Positions 1 through 6,923 of a stretch of DNA of 47,626 nucleotides are shown here, piece by piece. Position 1 is the stretch's first letter. Every line of letters begins with the position of its first letter. Below the pieces are notes generated by a model. That model searched no databases. It had not been told where the DNA came from and saw only the letters and a list, made by a program, of their open reading frames with translations. This DNA is from an uncultured Oscillospiraceae bacterium (GTDB taxonomy: Bacteria; Bacillota; Clostridia; UBA1212; SIG427): assembly GCA_902465325.1 (NCBI GenBank), contig CABQMV010000001.1:1-47626 (forward strand). Direction: 5' to 3'. A program made the position numbers and the translations under genes.

Positions 1-255
1 TCCCGCCGAAAAATTAATGGTATTATATTTCCCTGCCCAACCTACATCCGGTAAAAATTCTGTTATAACATATCCCTGCGGCGTCTTTTTAATATGCTTG
101 TAAAAAGTCCACCATCTGAAGTAGTACATCATCTCCAGTTCCTTGTCAGAGCACTGAAATACAGGCACATTTTCCTGAAAAAACAACTCTGCGGCATTTT
201 TGAAAACACCGTCTACTCCGTCCAGCTCGGAAAAATAATTGATATAATGTTTCAT
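1..255 (-). CDS. N-terminal part of a glycosidase-like protein (cut by window edge)
   Basis: An open frame on the minus strand starts with ATG at 255-253 and runs off the left edge without a stop, giving 85 residues. A modest GGAG lies about 12 bases upstream. The aromatic-rich stretch YYFRWWTFYKHIKKTP (about residues 44-59), followed by GYVITEFLPD and GWAGKYNTI, resembles the start of the catalytic (alpha/alpha)6-type domain in MGH1/trehalase-like glycoside hydrolases of gut Clostridia. The acidic catalytic residues lie beyond the edge, so family and substrate are not settled. It is co-directional with hsp20, but a terminator separates them, so it probably has its own promoter around 256-327. 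Confidence 0.6.
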   Translation of the reverse strand, partial: MKHYINYFSELDGVDGVFKNAAELFFQENVPVFQCSDKELEMMYYFRWWTFYKHIKKTPQGYVITEFLPDVGWAGKYNTINFSAG

Positions 256-327
256 ATATGGAATCAACTCCGTGATTTATATTCACGGTTAATGTTACCA
301 TACTGCTCAGAGAAGAGCAATAAAAAA

Positions 328-353
328 TTGGCCGGGGAGGATACCCCGGCCAA
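328..353 (-). terminator. Rho-independent terminator of hsp20
   Basis: A 10-bp perfect stem, TTGGCCGGGG and CCCCGGCCAA around the loop AGGATA, is followed on the minus strand by a T-run. It sits 15 bases after the hsp20 stop codon. Confidence 0.9.
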
Positions 354-368
354 AAGCAGGAAAATGTT

Positions 369-824
369 TTATTCAATCTGCAGTGTTCTGCTGCTGCCTG
401 AGGTTTCATCCTTCTTCGGCAGCGTCAGCTGCAATACGCCTTTGTCGTATTTTGCTTTAATTTTTTCACTGTCCACATTAGATACATCAAACTGTCTGCT
501 GTATGAACCGTAAGAGCGCTCACACCGGACATATTTATTTTTCTTATCCTTTTCCTCATACTCGGAATGGCGTTCTGCTTTGATTGTCAGCACATTGTTG
601 TTGATATCAATATGGATATCCTCTTTGTTAAAGCCAGGCAAATCCGCTTCTAAAACGTATTCTTTACCGTTATCGCTGATATCCGTCTTAAATTCTGCCA
701 GCATTTTACTGTCAAAGAAGCCAAAGGGATCATCAAAAAAGTGTCTTTCCAGTTCCTCCATTTCACGGAACGGGTTATAAGATGACATGTGGTTTTTATG
801 GTTATAGGGTCTCATTTCAAACAT
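369..824 (-). CDS. hsp20: Hsp20/alpha-crystallin small heat-shock protein
   Basis: This 151-residue protein is an ATP-independent holdase that binds unfolding proteins in the cytosol. A short N-terminal arm (FREMEELERHFFDDPFGFF) precedes the alpha-crystallin domain at about residues 45-140, which contains the family hallmarks YVLEADLPGFNKEDI, VLTIKAER and the closing KGVLQLTLPKK. Length is typical of bacterial Hsp20. GGAGG lies 8 bases before the ATG. The gene is single, with its own terminator, and has an unusually long leader of about 190 bases from a promoter whose -35 lies in half of a CIRCE operator (1036-1046). The other half is now 2 kb away because of an element insertion, so HrcA control may be altered. 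The identification is secure. Confidence 0.96.
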   Translation of the reverse strand: MFEMRPYNHKNHMSSYNPFREMEELERHFFDDPFGFFDSKMLAEFKTDISDNGKEYVLEADLPGFNKEDIHIDINNNVLTIKAERHSEYEEKDKKNKYVRCERSYGSYSRQFDVSNVDSEKIKAKYDKGVLQLTLPKKDETSGSSRTLQIE

Positions 825-825
825 A

Positions 826-848
826 TAAATTACCTCCGATCAAATTTA
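826..848 (-). promoter_or_regulatory. A/U-only hairpin holding the hsp20 ribosome site
   Basis: TAAATT (826-831) and AATTTA (843-848) can pair, putting the GGAGG of hsp20 in the 11-base loop. A short A/U-only stem at the ribosome site of a heat-shock gene is the kind of structure that melts with heat. The sequence shows pairing potential only; thermometer function is a guess. Confidence 0.3.
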
Positions 849-1017
849 AAATACATAGTATAATTTCTTCAATCCGATCCAATTTATACGCGTTCGATTT
901 GGATTTTAAAGGTTATCGGACGCGGCTGTACATTCCCATCGCAATCACCTTCTATTTAAATTTCCTGTGTTGATTTCTTTCAACACCTATAGTATAGCCC
1001 CGATTTGTAAAAAGTGT

Positions 1018-1046
1018 GTTATAATTTTATGAATTTTAGCACTCAA
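1018..1046 (-). promoter_or_regulatory. hsp20 promoter overlapping half a CIRCE operator
   Basis: On the minus strand TTGAGT (1046-1041), a 17-base spacer and TATAAC (1023-1018) form a sigma-A-type promoter for hsp20. The -35 lies inside TTAGCACTCAA (1036-1046), identical to the left half of the perfect CIRCE at 3049-3075. In the uninterrupted chromosome the full CIRCE would have covered this -35, a sensible place for HrcA to repress hsp20. Confidence 0.55.
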
Positions 1047-1169
1047 CGTCAGTTATCGCAGTGTGGATTTTGTCTAACTTCATAGAGTGCCGTAAGTGCC
1101 TATTTATGGGCGTTTCCCGGATTTTATGATTTTATCTTAACTCGTCAGAAATCGTCATTTTATAAAAAA

Positions 1170-1191
1170 TTGGTGTCAAAATTGGTGTCAA
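1170..1191. repeat. Left pair of TTGGTGTCAA repeats (putative arm-type integrase sites)
   Basis: Two copies of TTGGTGTCAA (1170-1179 and 1182-1191) are spaced 12 bases apart, about 125 bases inside the left end. The same pair occurs near the right end. Terminal tandem repeats of this kind are where Tn916-family integrases bind with their N-terminal domain; that role is inferred. Confidence 0.55.
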
Positions 1192-1302
1192 TCAGCAGAG
1201 AGATACCTTTTCTTGCCACAGTATATCAGTATCACAAATTGTAAAATTGAATATCGCAAGTAGATTATGGAACGCCCAGACAGGTGTTCCTTTTCTATTT
1301 TC

Positions 1303-1328
1303 AGCCGTTCAGAAATGGACGGCTTTTT
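1303..1328 (+). terminator. Stem-loop terminator inside the element
   Basis: AGCCGTTC and GGACGGCT form an 8-bp stem (one G-U) with a 6-base loop, followed by TTTT. No intact gene precedes it. It is probably left from a deleted element gene. Together with the hsp20 leader, the attachment core and the left arm repeats, it accounts for the 537 bases from 825 to 1361, which hold no gene. Confidence 0.6.
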
Positions 1329-1361
1329 CTATATCCAAACGAAAGGAGAATTTTAAAAGCT

Positions 1362-1606
1362 ATGAAAAAGATATTGAAGCGATTAGCCACAGGCTTCCTT
1401 GCCTTTGCGACTATCGTTACCGCTATCCATACAATGCCGAGGTGGAGCTTATCAACCCTGTTGCTGATACCGTGGCAAATGCCAACTACCGAGGGGCAGA
1501 CGTGGAATGGTACATCAAGGCAGACGACATTGTACTGAAAAATAAAGGCGGTCAGCCCGCAGGCAATCCACAGAACCACGCTCCGCAGGGACAGCAGAAA
1601 AAATAA
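1362..1606 (+). pseudogene. Hybrid remnant: signal peptide of an exported element protein joined out of frame to another C-terminus
   Basis: After a GGAG site, the frame from ATG 1362 gives MKKILKRLATGFLAFATIV, a signal peptide as found on SpaA/pilin-like exported proteins of clostridial integrative elements. Near 1430 the meaningful reading passes to the overlapping frame, which ends at 1606 with EVELINPVADTV, a GADVEWYIKADDIVL stretch and a Pro/Gln/Gly-rich tail. The two halves are in different frames, so one deletion probably fused unrelated genes. Neither product is likely functional. The family of the C-terminal part was not recognised. Confidence 0.5.
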
Positions 1607-1631
1607 GCTATCTTTCCTTAATTCTGTGAGA

Positions 1632-1758
1632 TATAATAAGGATAGAATAAGCAGGAAGGAGGACCGCTCTATGGGTATCTTTGTTACACTGTAATAGCAA
1701 GGTGTATCTTTGTTATTACGCCTTGCTAATCATCAGTCAAAAAGAAATGATTAGGAGG
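1632..1758 (+). promoter_or_regulatory. Promoter and leader-peptide attenuator of the alpha/beta hydrolase
   Basis: A TATAAT box (1632-1637) with a weak -35 is followed by AAGGAGG (1656-1662) and a seven-codon leader ORF (1671-1694). Then comes a 10-bp hairpin (1695-1704 with 1719-1728, one G-U) and a second one (TAATCAT 1727-1733 with ATGATTA 1747-1753) that abuts the AGGAGG (1753-1758) of the hydrolase gene. The sequence GTATCTTTGTTA occurs twice, once in the leader ORF and once in the first hairpin. This is the layout of ribosome-stalling translational attenuators of antibiotic-resistance genes. Confidence 0.6.
1671..1694 (+). CDS. Leader peptide MGIFVTL
   Basis: ATG GGT ATC TTT GTT ACA CTG TAA has an ideal AAGGAGG site 8 bases upstream, although it encodes only seven residues. 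The IFV core matches the stalling segment (IFVI) of the ErmC leader MGIFSIFVI. It lies directly before paired hairpins and the alpha/beta hydrolase gene, so a regulatory role through drug-dependent ribosome stalling is inferred. It could also be chance, but the strong ribosome site argues for translation. Confidence 0.55.
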   Translation: MGIFVTL

Positions 1759-1765
1759 CTAAATA

Positions 1766-2518
1766 ATGGCATATTTTAACTATCAATCAAAAAAGATATT
1801 TTATAAGGAAGTTGGGGTTGGTAAACCTCTTGTTATGTTGCATGGTGATACGGCTTCATCTGTTATGTTTGAGTTCTTATTGCCTTTGTATCAAGAAAAC
1901 TTTCGAGTTATCTTGATTGACTTTTTAGGAAATGGACAATCGGACAGAATTTCAAGATTTCCAGAAAATCTCTGGATAACACAGGCTGAACAAGTGATTG
2001 CACTTATTGAGCATTTGAAAATTGGAAAAGTCAATCTCTTAGGAACAAGCGGTGGAGCTTGGGTTGCTATCAATACAGCATTAAAACGTCCCGACCTTAT
2101 TGATAAGGTTATTGCTGATAGTTTTGACGGCAGAACCTTACATGAAAATTTTGCAGAAAATCTATTACAAGAGAGAGAATTTGCAAAACATGATATTCAT
2201 GCAAAGCAATTCTATGAATGGTGTCAAGGTGAGGATTGGGAAACTGTCGTAGACCTTAATACGCAAGCACTTACAAAATGTGCTAAAAATCAAATACCTT
2301 TATTCTGCAAGTCACTGGAAACTTTAAGCGTTCCTATTCTTTTTGTGGGGAGCTTAGAGGACGAAATGTGTCGTAGAAACATGGCAGAGGAATACGAAGA
2401 AATGAACCAGCTCGTACAAAATGGCACGATACACATTTTCAAAACAGGTGGACACCCAGCGATTATGACAAACGCTGAACTTTTTGCCAAAGTAATTACT
2501 GAATATCTCAACAGCTAG
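1766..2518 (+). CDS. Alpha/beta-fold hydrolase, cargo of the element
   Basis: This 250-residue cytosolic protein has the single-domain alpha/beta-hydrolase fold. It shows the oxyanion-loop HGD (26-28), nucleophile elbow GTSGG with Ser95, a probable acid Asp199 in GSLED, and the final His230 in GGHPAI. There is no signal peptide. Codon use is more AT-rich than in the chromosomal neighbours, consistent with its place inside the element remnant. AGGAGG lies 7 bases before the ATG. The substrate cannot be read from the sequence. The upstream leader-peptide attenuator, of the type used by macrolide and related resistance genes, makes a drug-inactivating esterase one possibility, since serine macrolide esterases of this fold are known. 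A general esterase or lactonase is equally open. Confidence 0.85.
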   Translation: MAYFNYQSKKIFYKEVGVGKPLVMLHGDTASSVMFEFLLPLYQENFRVILIDFLGNGQSDRISRFPENLWITQAEQVIALIEHLKIGKVNLLGTSGGAWVAINTALKRPDLIDKVIADSFDGRTLHENFAENLLQEREFAKHDIHAKQFYEWCQGEDWETVVDLNTQALTKCAKNQIPLFCKSLETLSVPILFVGSLEDEMCRRNMAEEYEEMNQLVQNGTIHIFKTGGHPAIMTNAELFAKVITEYLNS

Positions 2519-2623
2519 ATTTTACAATTATCTGGTAATTACATTAGGCAGGTGGTTATTTTTGAAAATGCTAATCGTTGAATTTACTGACAACGAGGAG
2601 CGATTGTACCAGCAGACAGTTGA

Positions 2624-2926
2624 ATGGCTTTCTACAAAACTTTCAAATGCCCCTATAACATTGTGGACGCTTATAACAAAGCGGAAGTCCAAAAGGCAAA
2701 GAAAGAGCACAGGAAAGCAGAACTGCTTCCAAAGGTTTCCGCTCATGTTATGAGACACACAGCTTGCACGAGAATGGCAGAGTGCCGTATGGACATTAAG
2801 GTATTGCAGTACATTATGGGACACGCCCATTTTGATGTGACTATGGAAGTGTATAACCACTTGGGCGACAGGGCAAGGATTGAAAACGAGATAGCAAAGC
2901 TGGATAGTATGGCAGTGAACTTTTGA
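2624..2926 (+). pseudogene. C-terminal fragment of a tyrosine integrase
   Basis: About 100 residues match the C-terminal half of the catalytic domain of Tn916-like site-specific integrases. They include the HxxR box (H41-V-M-R44), H67 in QYIMGHAHF and the nucleophile Tyr77 in MEVYNH. The arm-binding domain, core-binding domain and first catalytic Arg are missing, and a different frame is open just upstream (2562-2623). The fragment ends at its natural stop, close to the right end of the element, as expected for int. It is not functional as a recombinase. Its family places the element among Firmicutes integrative elements. Confidence 0.85.
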
Positions 2927-2943
2927 CACCAGAAAAGAAAAAA

Positions 2944-2964
2944 TTGGTGTCAAATTGGTGTCAA
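2944..2964. repeat. Right pair of TTGGTGTCAA repeats (putative arm-type integrase sites)
   Basis: TTGGTGTCAA occurs at 2944-2953 and 2955-2964, just after the int stop and about 85 bases inside the right core. It matches the left pair (1170-1191) in sequence and orientation. Confidence 0.55.
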
Positions 2965-3048
2965 ACCTAAGAAAAATGACAATTTCAAGAGTGGAAAATG
3001 CTTGCAAACCATTGATTTTACCGGGTTTGCAAAAAAATATTAAAAAAA

Positions 3049-3075
3049 TTAGCACTCAAGTGTTGAGAGTGCTAA
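3049..3075. promoter_or_regulatory. Perfect CIRCE operator (HrcA-binding site)
   Basis: TTAGCACTC (3049-3057), nine bases, then GAGTGCTAA (3067-3075): an exact match to the CIRCE consensus bound by the heat-shock repressor HrcA. No groESL or dnaK gene is near. It lies 18 bases upstream of the pyk -35 and belonged to the hsp20 promoter region before the element inserted. Whether it now affects pyk is unknown. Confidence 0.9.
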
Positions 3076-3093
3076 CAGACTGTTTTTAGGAAT

Positions 3094-3122
3094 TTGCCGT
3101 CTCTGGTGTTTTTTGATATAAT
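3094..3122 (+). promoter_or_regulatory. pyk promoter
   Basis: TTGCCG (3094-3099), a 17-base spacer and TATAAT (3117-3122) form a good sigma-A promoter, about 45 bases before the pyk ATG. Confidence 0.75.
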
Positions 3123-3166
3123 GATTGGGATTATTCATTTTAATCAGTGTAAAAGGGGAAAATACT

Positions 3167-4579
3167 ATGAGAAAAACGAAAATTGTTTGTACCATCGGGC
3201 CTTCCAGCTGTACAAAGGAAGTGCTGACAGGACTTTGTCGGGCCGGTATGAATGTGGCCAGACTAAACTGTTCCCACGGCACACATCAAGAGCATCAAAA
3301 GAAAATTGATTTAATAAAAGAAGTAAGAGAAGAGCTGCAGCTGCCGGTAGCAATCATGCTGGATACCAAAGGACCGGAGTATAGAATCAAAACCTTTAAA
3401 AAAGGTAAAATATTTTTGAAGGAGGGAGACCGTTTTTCTTTTACCATTGAGGACGTAGAGGGAGACGAAAACCGAGTTTCTGTCACATACAAGGGACTTG
3501 TGAAGGATCTGGTTCCCGGAGACCGCATTTTGGTAAATAACGGCCTGCTCATCTTTGATGTTGTTCAGCTTACAGATTCCGAGGCCGTCTGCACTGTAAT
3601 CGCAGGAGGAGAGCTCTCTGACCGGAAGAGCATGAGTTTCCCCAATAAAGTTCTGAAGCAGGAATATCTGAGCCAGCAGGACAGGGAAGACCTGTTGTTT
3701 GGCATAAAAAATGGGGTAGAATATATTGCTGCCTCGTTTATTTCCGTTAAGCAGGATTTATTGGATATAAAAGTTTTTCTCCACGAAAACGGAGGAGACG
3801 ATATTGATATTATTGCCAAAATTGAAAATCAGTCCGGCGTGGACCATATTGAAGAAATCTGTCAGGAATGCGACGGTATTATGATTGGCCGGGGCGATAT
3901 GGGCGTAGAAATCCCCTATGAAGAGCTGCCCGCAATCCAGAAGCATCTGATCACCAAATGCAGACTGCTGGGAAAACGTGTCATTACCGCCACAGAAATG
4001 CTGGAATCCATGATTTATAACCCAAGACCTACCCGGGCAGAAATCTCAGATGTAGCCAACGCCGTCTACGACGGAACCAGTGCAGTGATGCTGTCCGGAG
4101 AAACAGCAGCCGGTAAATACCCGGTAGAGTCCGTACTGGCCATGGCAAAAATTGCCCGTCATACAGAAAAGAATATTCACTATGAAAAGCGGTTTACGAC
4201 CTCTGAATTTAGAATCAAAAACAAAGTAGACGCGATCTCCCACGCCACCTGCGGTATGTCTATAGACCTAAAAGCCAAGGCCATTGTGGTCTGCTCCATG
4301 TCCGGCATGACCGTACGCATGGTTTCCCGTTTCCGGGCCCCTACACTGATCATTGGAATGACGACAGATAAAAAGGTATGGCACAAACTTTCCCTTTCCT
4401 GGGGCGTAATGCCCATATTGACCTCCGCCTTTGAATCTACGGACGTTCTTTTCTACCATGCTACCGAGCAGGCAAAAAGGTTGCTGGATTTAAAAAACGG
4501 TGATAATATAGTGATAACAGGCGGTATCATAAACGGTAAATCAGGCAATACCAACCTGATTAAAATTGAGACCATCTGA
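3167..4579 (+). CDS. pyk: Pyruvate kinase
   Basis: The product (470 residues) transfers phosphate from phosphoenolpyruvate to ADP in the last step of glycolysis. MRKTKIVCTIGPSS opens the TIM barrel; the B domain follows at about 70-170; AKIENQSGVDHI and the active-site stretch ITATEMLESM with NPRPTRAE are present, followed by the allosteric C domain. It is the short form, lacking the extra C-terminal PEP-utiliser-like domain of Bacillus enzymes. ATG 3167 is chosen because AAAAGGGG lies just before it; the longer frame beginning with TTG 3125 would start almost on the -10. DUF6062 follows after 24 bases and is probably co-transcribed. Confidence 0.97.
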   Translation: MRKTKIVCTIGPSSCTKEVLTGLCRAGMNVARLNCSHGTHQEHQKKIDLIKEVREELQLPVAIMLDTKGPEYRIKTFKKGKIFLKEGDRFSFTIEDVEGDENRVSVTYKGLVKDLVPGDRILVNNGLLIFDVVQLTDSEAVCTVIAGGELSDRKSMSFPNKVLKQEYLSQQDREDLLFGIKNGVEYIAASFISVKQDLLDIKVFLHENGGDDIDIIAKIENQSGVDHIEEICQECDGIMIGRGDMGVEIPYEELPAIQKHLITKCRLLGKRVITATEMLESMIYNPRPTRAEISDVANAVYDGTSAVMLSGETAAGKYPVESVLAMAKIARHTEKNIHYEKRFTTSEFRIKNKVDAISHATCGMSIDLKAKAIVVCSMSGMTVRMVSRFRAPTLIIGMTTDKKVWHKLSLSWGVMPILTSAFESTDVLFYHATEQAKRLLDLKNGDNIVITGGIINGKSGNTNLIKIETI

Positions 4580-4603
4580 ATTCTATAAGGACTGGGAAAT
4601 ATT

Positions 4604-5275
4604 ATGCAGGAAACCATCTATACCATACCTGTCACCGATGCATTTAATGCCCCGACGGAGTGCCCGCTGTGTACGCTTTACAAAAAATTTGAAGCGGACA
4701 GTATAAATTATTATCTGGGGCCTTCGCTGATGCAACCGGAGAATCGGATTGATACCAACGACAAGGGATTTTGCCGGCGGCATTTTACAATGCTGCTGGA
4801 TTCCAGGGCCAATCGTCTGGGCCTGGGATTGATTCTTGATACCTACCTGCAAAAGCAGCATTCCCGGCTGGGTAAAATGGCCGCAAAGCCGGAAGACCTC
4901 ATTTCGTACTTAAAAAAACACCAGACCCAGTGCTGTATCTGTGAAAAGCTGGATTATACCGTAGACCGCTATCTGGAGGTTATCTTACACCTCTGGCACA
5001 AGGAAGAGGATTTTAAAATAAAGTTTCAAAAGGGACTGGGATTCTGCACAGAGCATTTTACCATGCTCCTAGAAGGAGCTCAGAAATACCTGGGCCGCTC
5101 TGCCAGAAAAGAGTTTGCCCGCCAGCTGATTCAGCTGCAGCTGGACAATCTGGACAGAATGGAAAAAGAGGTAAACTGGTTTACCAAAAAGTTTGATTAC
5201 CGATTCAAGGATGAGCCCTGGGGAACCTCAAAAGATGCATTAGAGCGCAGTATCGGAAAGATCGTAGGCTATTAG
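4604..5275 (+). CDS. DUF6062 family protein, duplicated Cys/His unit
   Basis: This 223-residue cytosolic protein of unknown function belongs to a family common in Lachnospiraceae. It contains the same unit twice: a CxxC pair (C20/C23 in ECPLC, and C110-C113 in CCIC) followed about 35 residues later by GFCxxHF (C57/H60 and C148/H151). This suggests two metal sites, probably zinc. The C-terminal third is helical and charged. It lies between pyk and a P-loop protein in one direction, with short gaps, so a shared transcript is likely. Nothing in the sequence shows a reaction. Confidence 0.85.
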   Translation: MQETIYTIPVTDAFNAPTECPLCTLYKKFEADSINYYLGPSLMQPENRIDTNDKGFCRRHFTMLLDSRANRLGLGLILDTYLQKQHSRLGKMAAKPEDLISYLKKHQTQCCICEKLDYTVDRYLEVILHLWHKEEDFKIKFQKGLGFCTEHFTMLLEGAQKYLGRSARKEFARQLIQLQLDNLDRMEKEVNWFTKKFDYRFKDEPWGTSKDALERSIGKIVGY

Positions 5276-5329
5276 ACTCAGCGCAGCGCCGGCAGATCCT
5301 GTGAATGGGTGTCTAGAAGGGAATATAAA

Positions 5330-6160
5330 ATGTATGTGTACGCTTTAGTGGGACCCAGCGGAACCGGCAAGAGTCACAGAGCCCTGGGAGTCGCCCGAAA
5401 ACACGGTATAAAATATATAATAGACGACGGTCTTCTGGTGTGCGGAGGCAGCGTTGCCGCAGGCAGGTCCGCAAAAAAAGAATCGACAAAGCTCGGTTCC
5501 GTCAGGACCGCTGTCTTTACCGATGATGATCACGCCTTTGAAGTAAGTCAGGCTTTAAAAAAGGATCCCAACGAAAAACTGCTTATACTGGGCACTTCAG
5601 ACAATATGGTCAACAAAATTGCACAGAGACTGGGCTTTCCCGGGGTTGATGAAATTATACGAATTGAAGAAATCTCTACTCCGGGGGAAATACAGCAGGC
5701 TCTGAATACCCGAAGAAGTCAGGGAAAGCATGTGATTCCCGTTCCCTCCCTGGAATTAAAAAAAGATTTTTCCGGTTTTATGCTGGATCCGCTGAACAGT
5801 TTGAAAAAGAAGGGAAGCGGCACATTGGATTCCGTAGGCGAAAAATCGGTGGTTCGCCCTACCTTCAGTTACCTGGGAAGCTATACAATATCAGATTATG
5901 CGCTTTACCGCCTGGCCGAACATGCCAGCCTGAGCAATCCGGCAGTGTGTAAATTTTCCCGATTCCGGGCAGAACAAAAAATAAACGGCATCGCGATTGA
6001 TGCCGATCTTATACTTTACTATGGCTATCCCATACCCCAAGTATTTGCTGAGCTGCGCTCCGCTATTTCCTATGAAATTGAAACCTGGACAACCCTTAAT
6101 ATAAACTCCGTCACTCTTACTGCAAAAAGCCTGGTAATGCGGGAGAAGGGGAAGCGCTGA
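5330..6160 (+). CDS. P-loop ATPase-like protein with Asp23/Gls24-like C-terminus
   Basis: The product has 276 residues. MYVYALVGPSGTGKS at the very N-terminus contains a clear Walker A motif (residues 8-15). The middle carries the Ser/Lys/Gly-rich sequence SVAAGRSAKKESTK. The last ~90 residues (ISDYALYRLAEHASLSNP to the end) follow the pattern of Asp23/Gls24 envelope-stress proteins: an ISD start, a central AxDxxLxYYGYPIPQV strand and a closing beta strand. ATG 5330 is preferred over the upstream GTG 5309 because GAAGGG precedes it and it places the P-loop next to the start. The 3' end overlaps the convergent ytxC-like gene by 44 bases. The role is unknown; nucleotide binding is likely. Confidence 0.75.
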   Translation: MYVYALVGPSGTGKSHRALGVARKHGIKYIIDDGLLVCGGSVAAGRSAKKESTKLGSVRTAVFTDDDHAFEVSQALKKDPNEKLLILGTSDNMVNKIAQRLGFPGVDEIIRIEEISTPGEIQQALNTRRSQGKHVIPVPSLELKKDFSGFMLDPLNSLKKKGSGTLDSVGEKSVVRPTFSYLGSYTISDYALYRLAEHASLSNPAVCKFSRFRAEQKINGIAIDADLILYYGYPIPQVFAELRSAISYEIETWTTLNINSVTLTAKSLVMREKGKR

Positions 6161-6902
6161 CAGAAAGGACGCGTCCGGAAAAAATACTTTTGATTGTATC
6201 CAGCAGCTGAGGATTTGCACTGTTTTTCTCGTTATACAGGTAAATCTTGCAGGGAGCTACAGAAACCAGAGAGGATAAAATCAGATCATCCATAGAAATA
6301 TCGGAGGTCAGCTCCTCCGGCGTTAAAATTTCCCTTCCCTCCCAATCCAGCAGCCGGTGATTTCCTCCTGCCTCAACAAAAAGGTGTACCTCATGGCTGG
6401 AAGGCTTCTGCAAATCCACAAAGCTTTTGAGAAGTGAAATAAACTCGTCATACTCCCTCTTCGCTACCAGCTCATCTGCGCACAGATCCGCCAGAGCCAT
6501 TAAATCCTTTTGAAGCTCCTGCATACGGAAACGCAAAAAGCCTTCTATAATAAGATACCGGTTTCCCCGTTCAAAGTATTCCATCAGCTTTTCTTTTATG
6601 ACGTCACAGCCGTCCTTTATACTCATGGCCACAGAAAGCGCCTTGGCCGCACCGGCTGCAGCTTCTTTCTCGGTAAGCTTGTCGCTGCGCTTCATATATC
6701 CTTTCAAAAAAGAATCCACCTGATGGGTCCATATATAGTCGGAAAGAGTCGCACAAAAAGACTCTATATTACAGTCTCCCTTCCCAATGTAACAGTAGAG
6801 TCCTCTGGCTTTTTCATCAAAATCTATTCGATACAGTCTCTGTATAAAATACTCGTTCAGTTCTTCGGGCCCTGCTTCTGCCCATAACTTGATACACCGC
6901 AC
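6117..6902 (-). CDS. ytxC: YtxC-like sporulation protein
   Basis: This 261-residue protein matches the YtxC family, found in spore formers and of unknown biochemistry. The family core is visible as ERGNRYLIIEGFLRFRMQEL followed by a KREYDEFISLLKSFVDLQ segment, with EVHLFVE and SMDDLILSSLVSVAP further on. An ATG at 6926 is in frame, but a TATAAT box ends only about 7 bases before it. The GTG at 6902 has AAAAGGAG at the right distance and is chosen. The 3' end overlaps the plus-strand P-loop gene by 44 bases with no terminator between them. An inverted repeat (6924-6951) brackets the -10 and may be an operator. Confidence 0.8.
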   Translation of the reverse strand: MRCIKLWAEAGPEELNEYFIQRLYRIDFDEKARGLYCYIGKGDCNIESFCATLSDYIWTHQVDSFLKGYMKRSDKLTEKEAAAGAAKALSVAMSIKDGCDVIKEKLMEYFERGNRYLIIEGFLRFRMQELQKDLMALADLCADELVAKREYDEFISLLKSFVDLQKPSSHEVHLFVEAGGNHRLLDWEGREILTPEELTSDISMDDLILSSLVSVAPCKIYLYNEKNSANPQLLDTIKSIFSGRVLSVSASPSPALPGFLQ

Positions 6903-6923
6903 TTCGACCACTCCTTTTGGGTT

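Larger units (their letters stand above)
1036..3059. mobile_element. Decayed integrative element inserted in a CIRCE operator
   Basis: About 2.0 kb is bounded by the 11-bp direct repeat TTAGCACTCAA (1036-1046 and 3049-3059). Joining the outer flanks regenerates a perfect CIRCE, so the repeat looks like the attachment core. Inside are tandem TTGGTGTCAA repeats near both ends, a hybrid wreck of an exported element protein, an alpha/beta hydrolase cargo gene with an attenuator, and the C-terminal third of a tyrosine integrase at the right end, where int sits in Tn916-like elements. Relaxase, excisionase and transfer genes are gone. This is the remnant of an integrative (probably conjugative) element after a large internal deletion and cannot move by itself. 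Confidence 0.7.

Noticed and set aside
3002..3032. Inverted repeat TTGCAAACC / GGTTTGCAA as a terminator for the integrase
   Set aside because: The stem is followed by an A-run, not a T-run, on the plus strand. It is more likely an end-structure of the element.
3125..3166. Upstream TTG start for pyruvate kinase
   Set aside because: It lies directly behind the -10, and the conserved N-terminus starts at ATG 3167 with a ribosome site.
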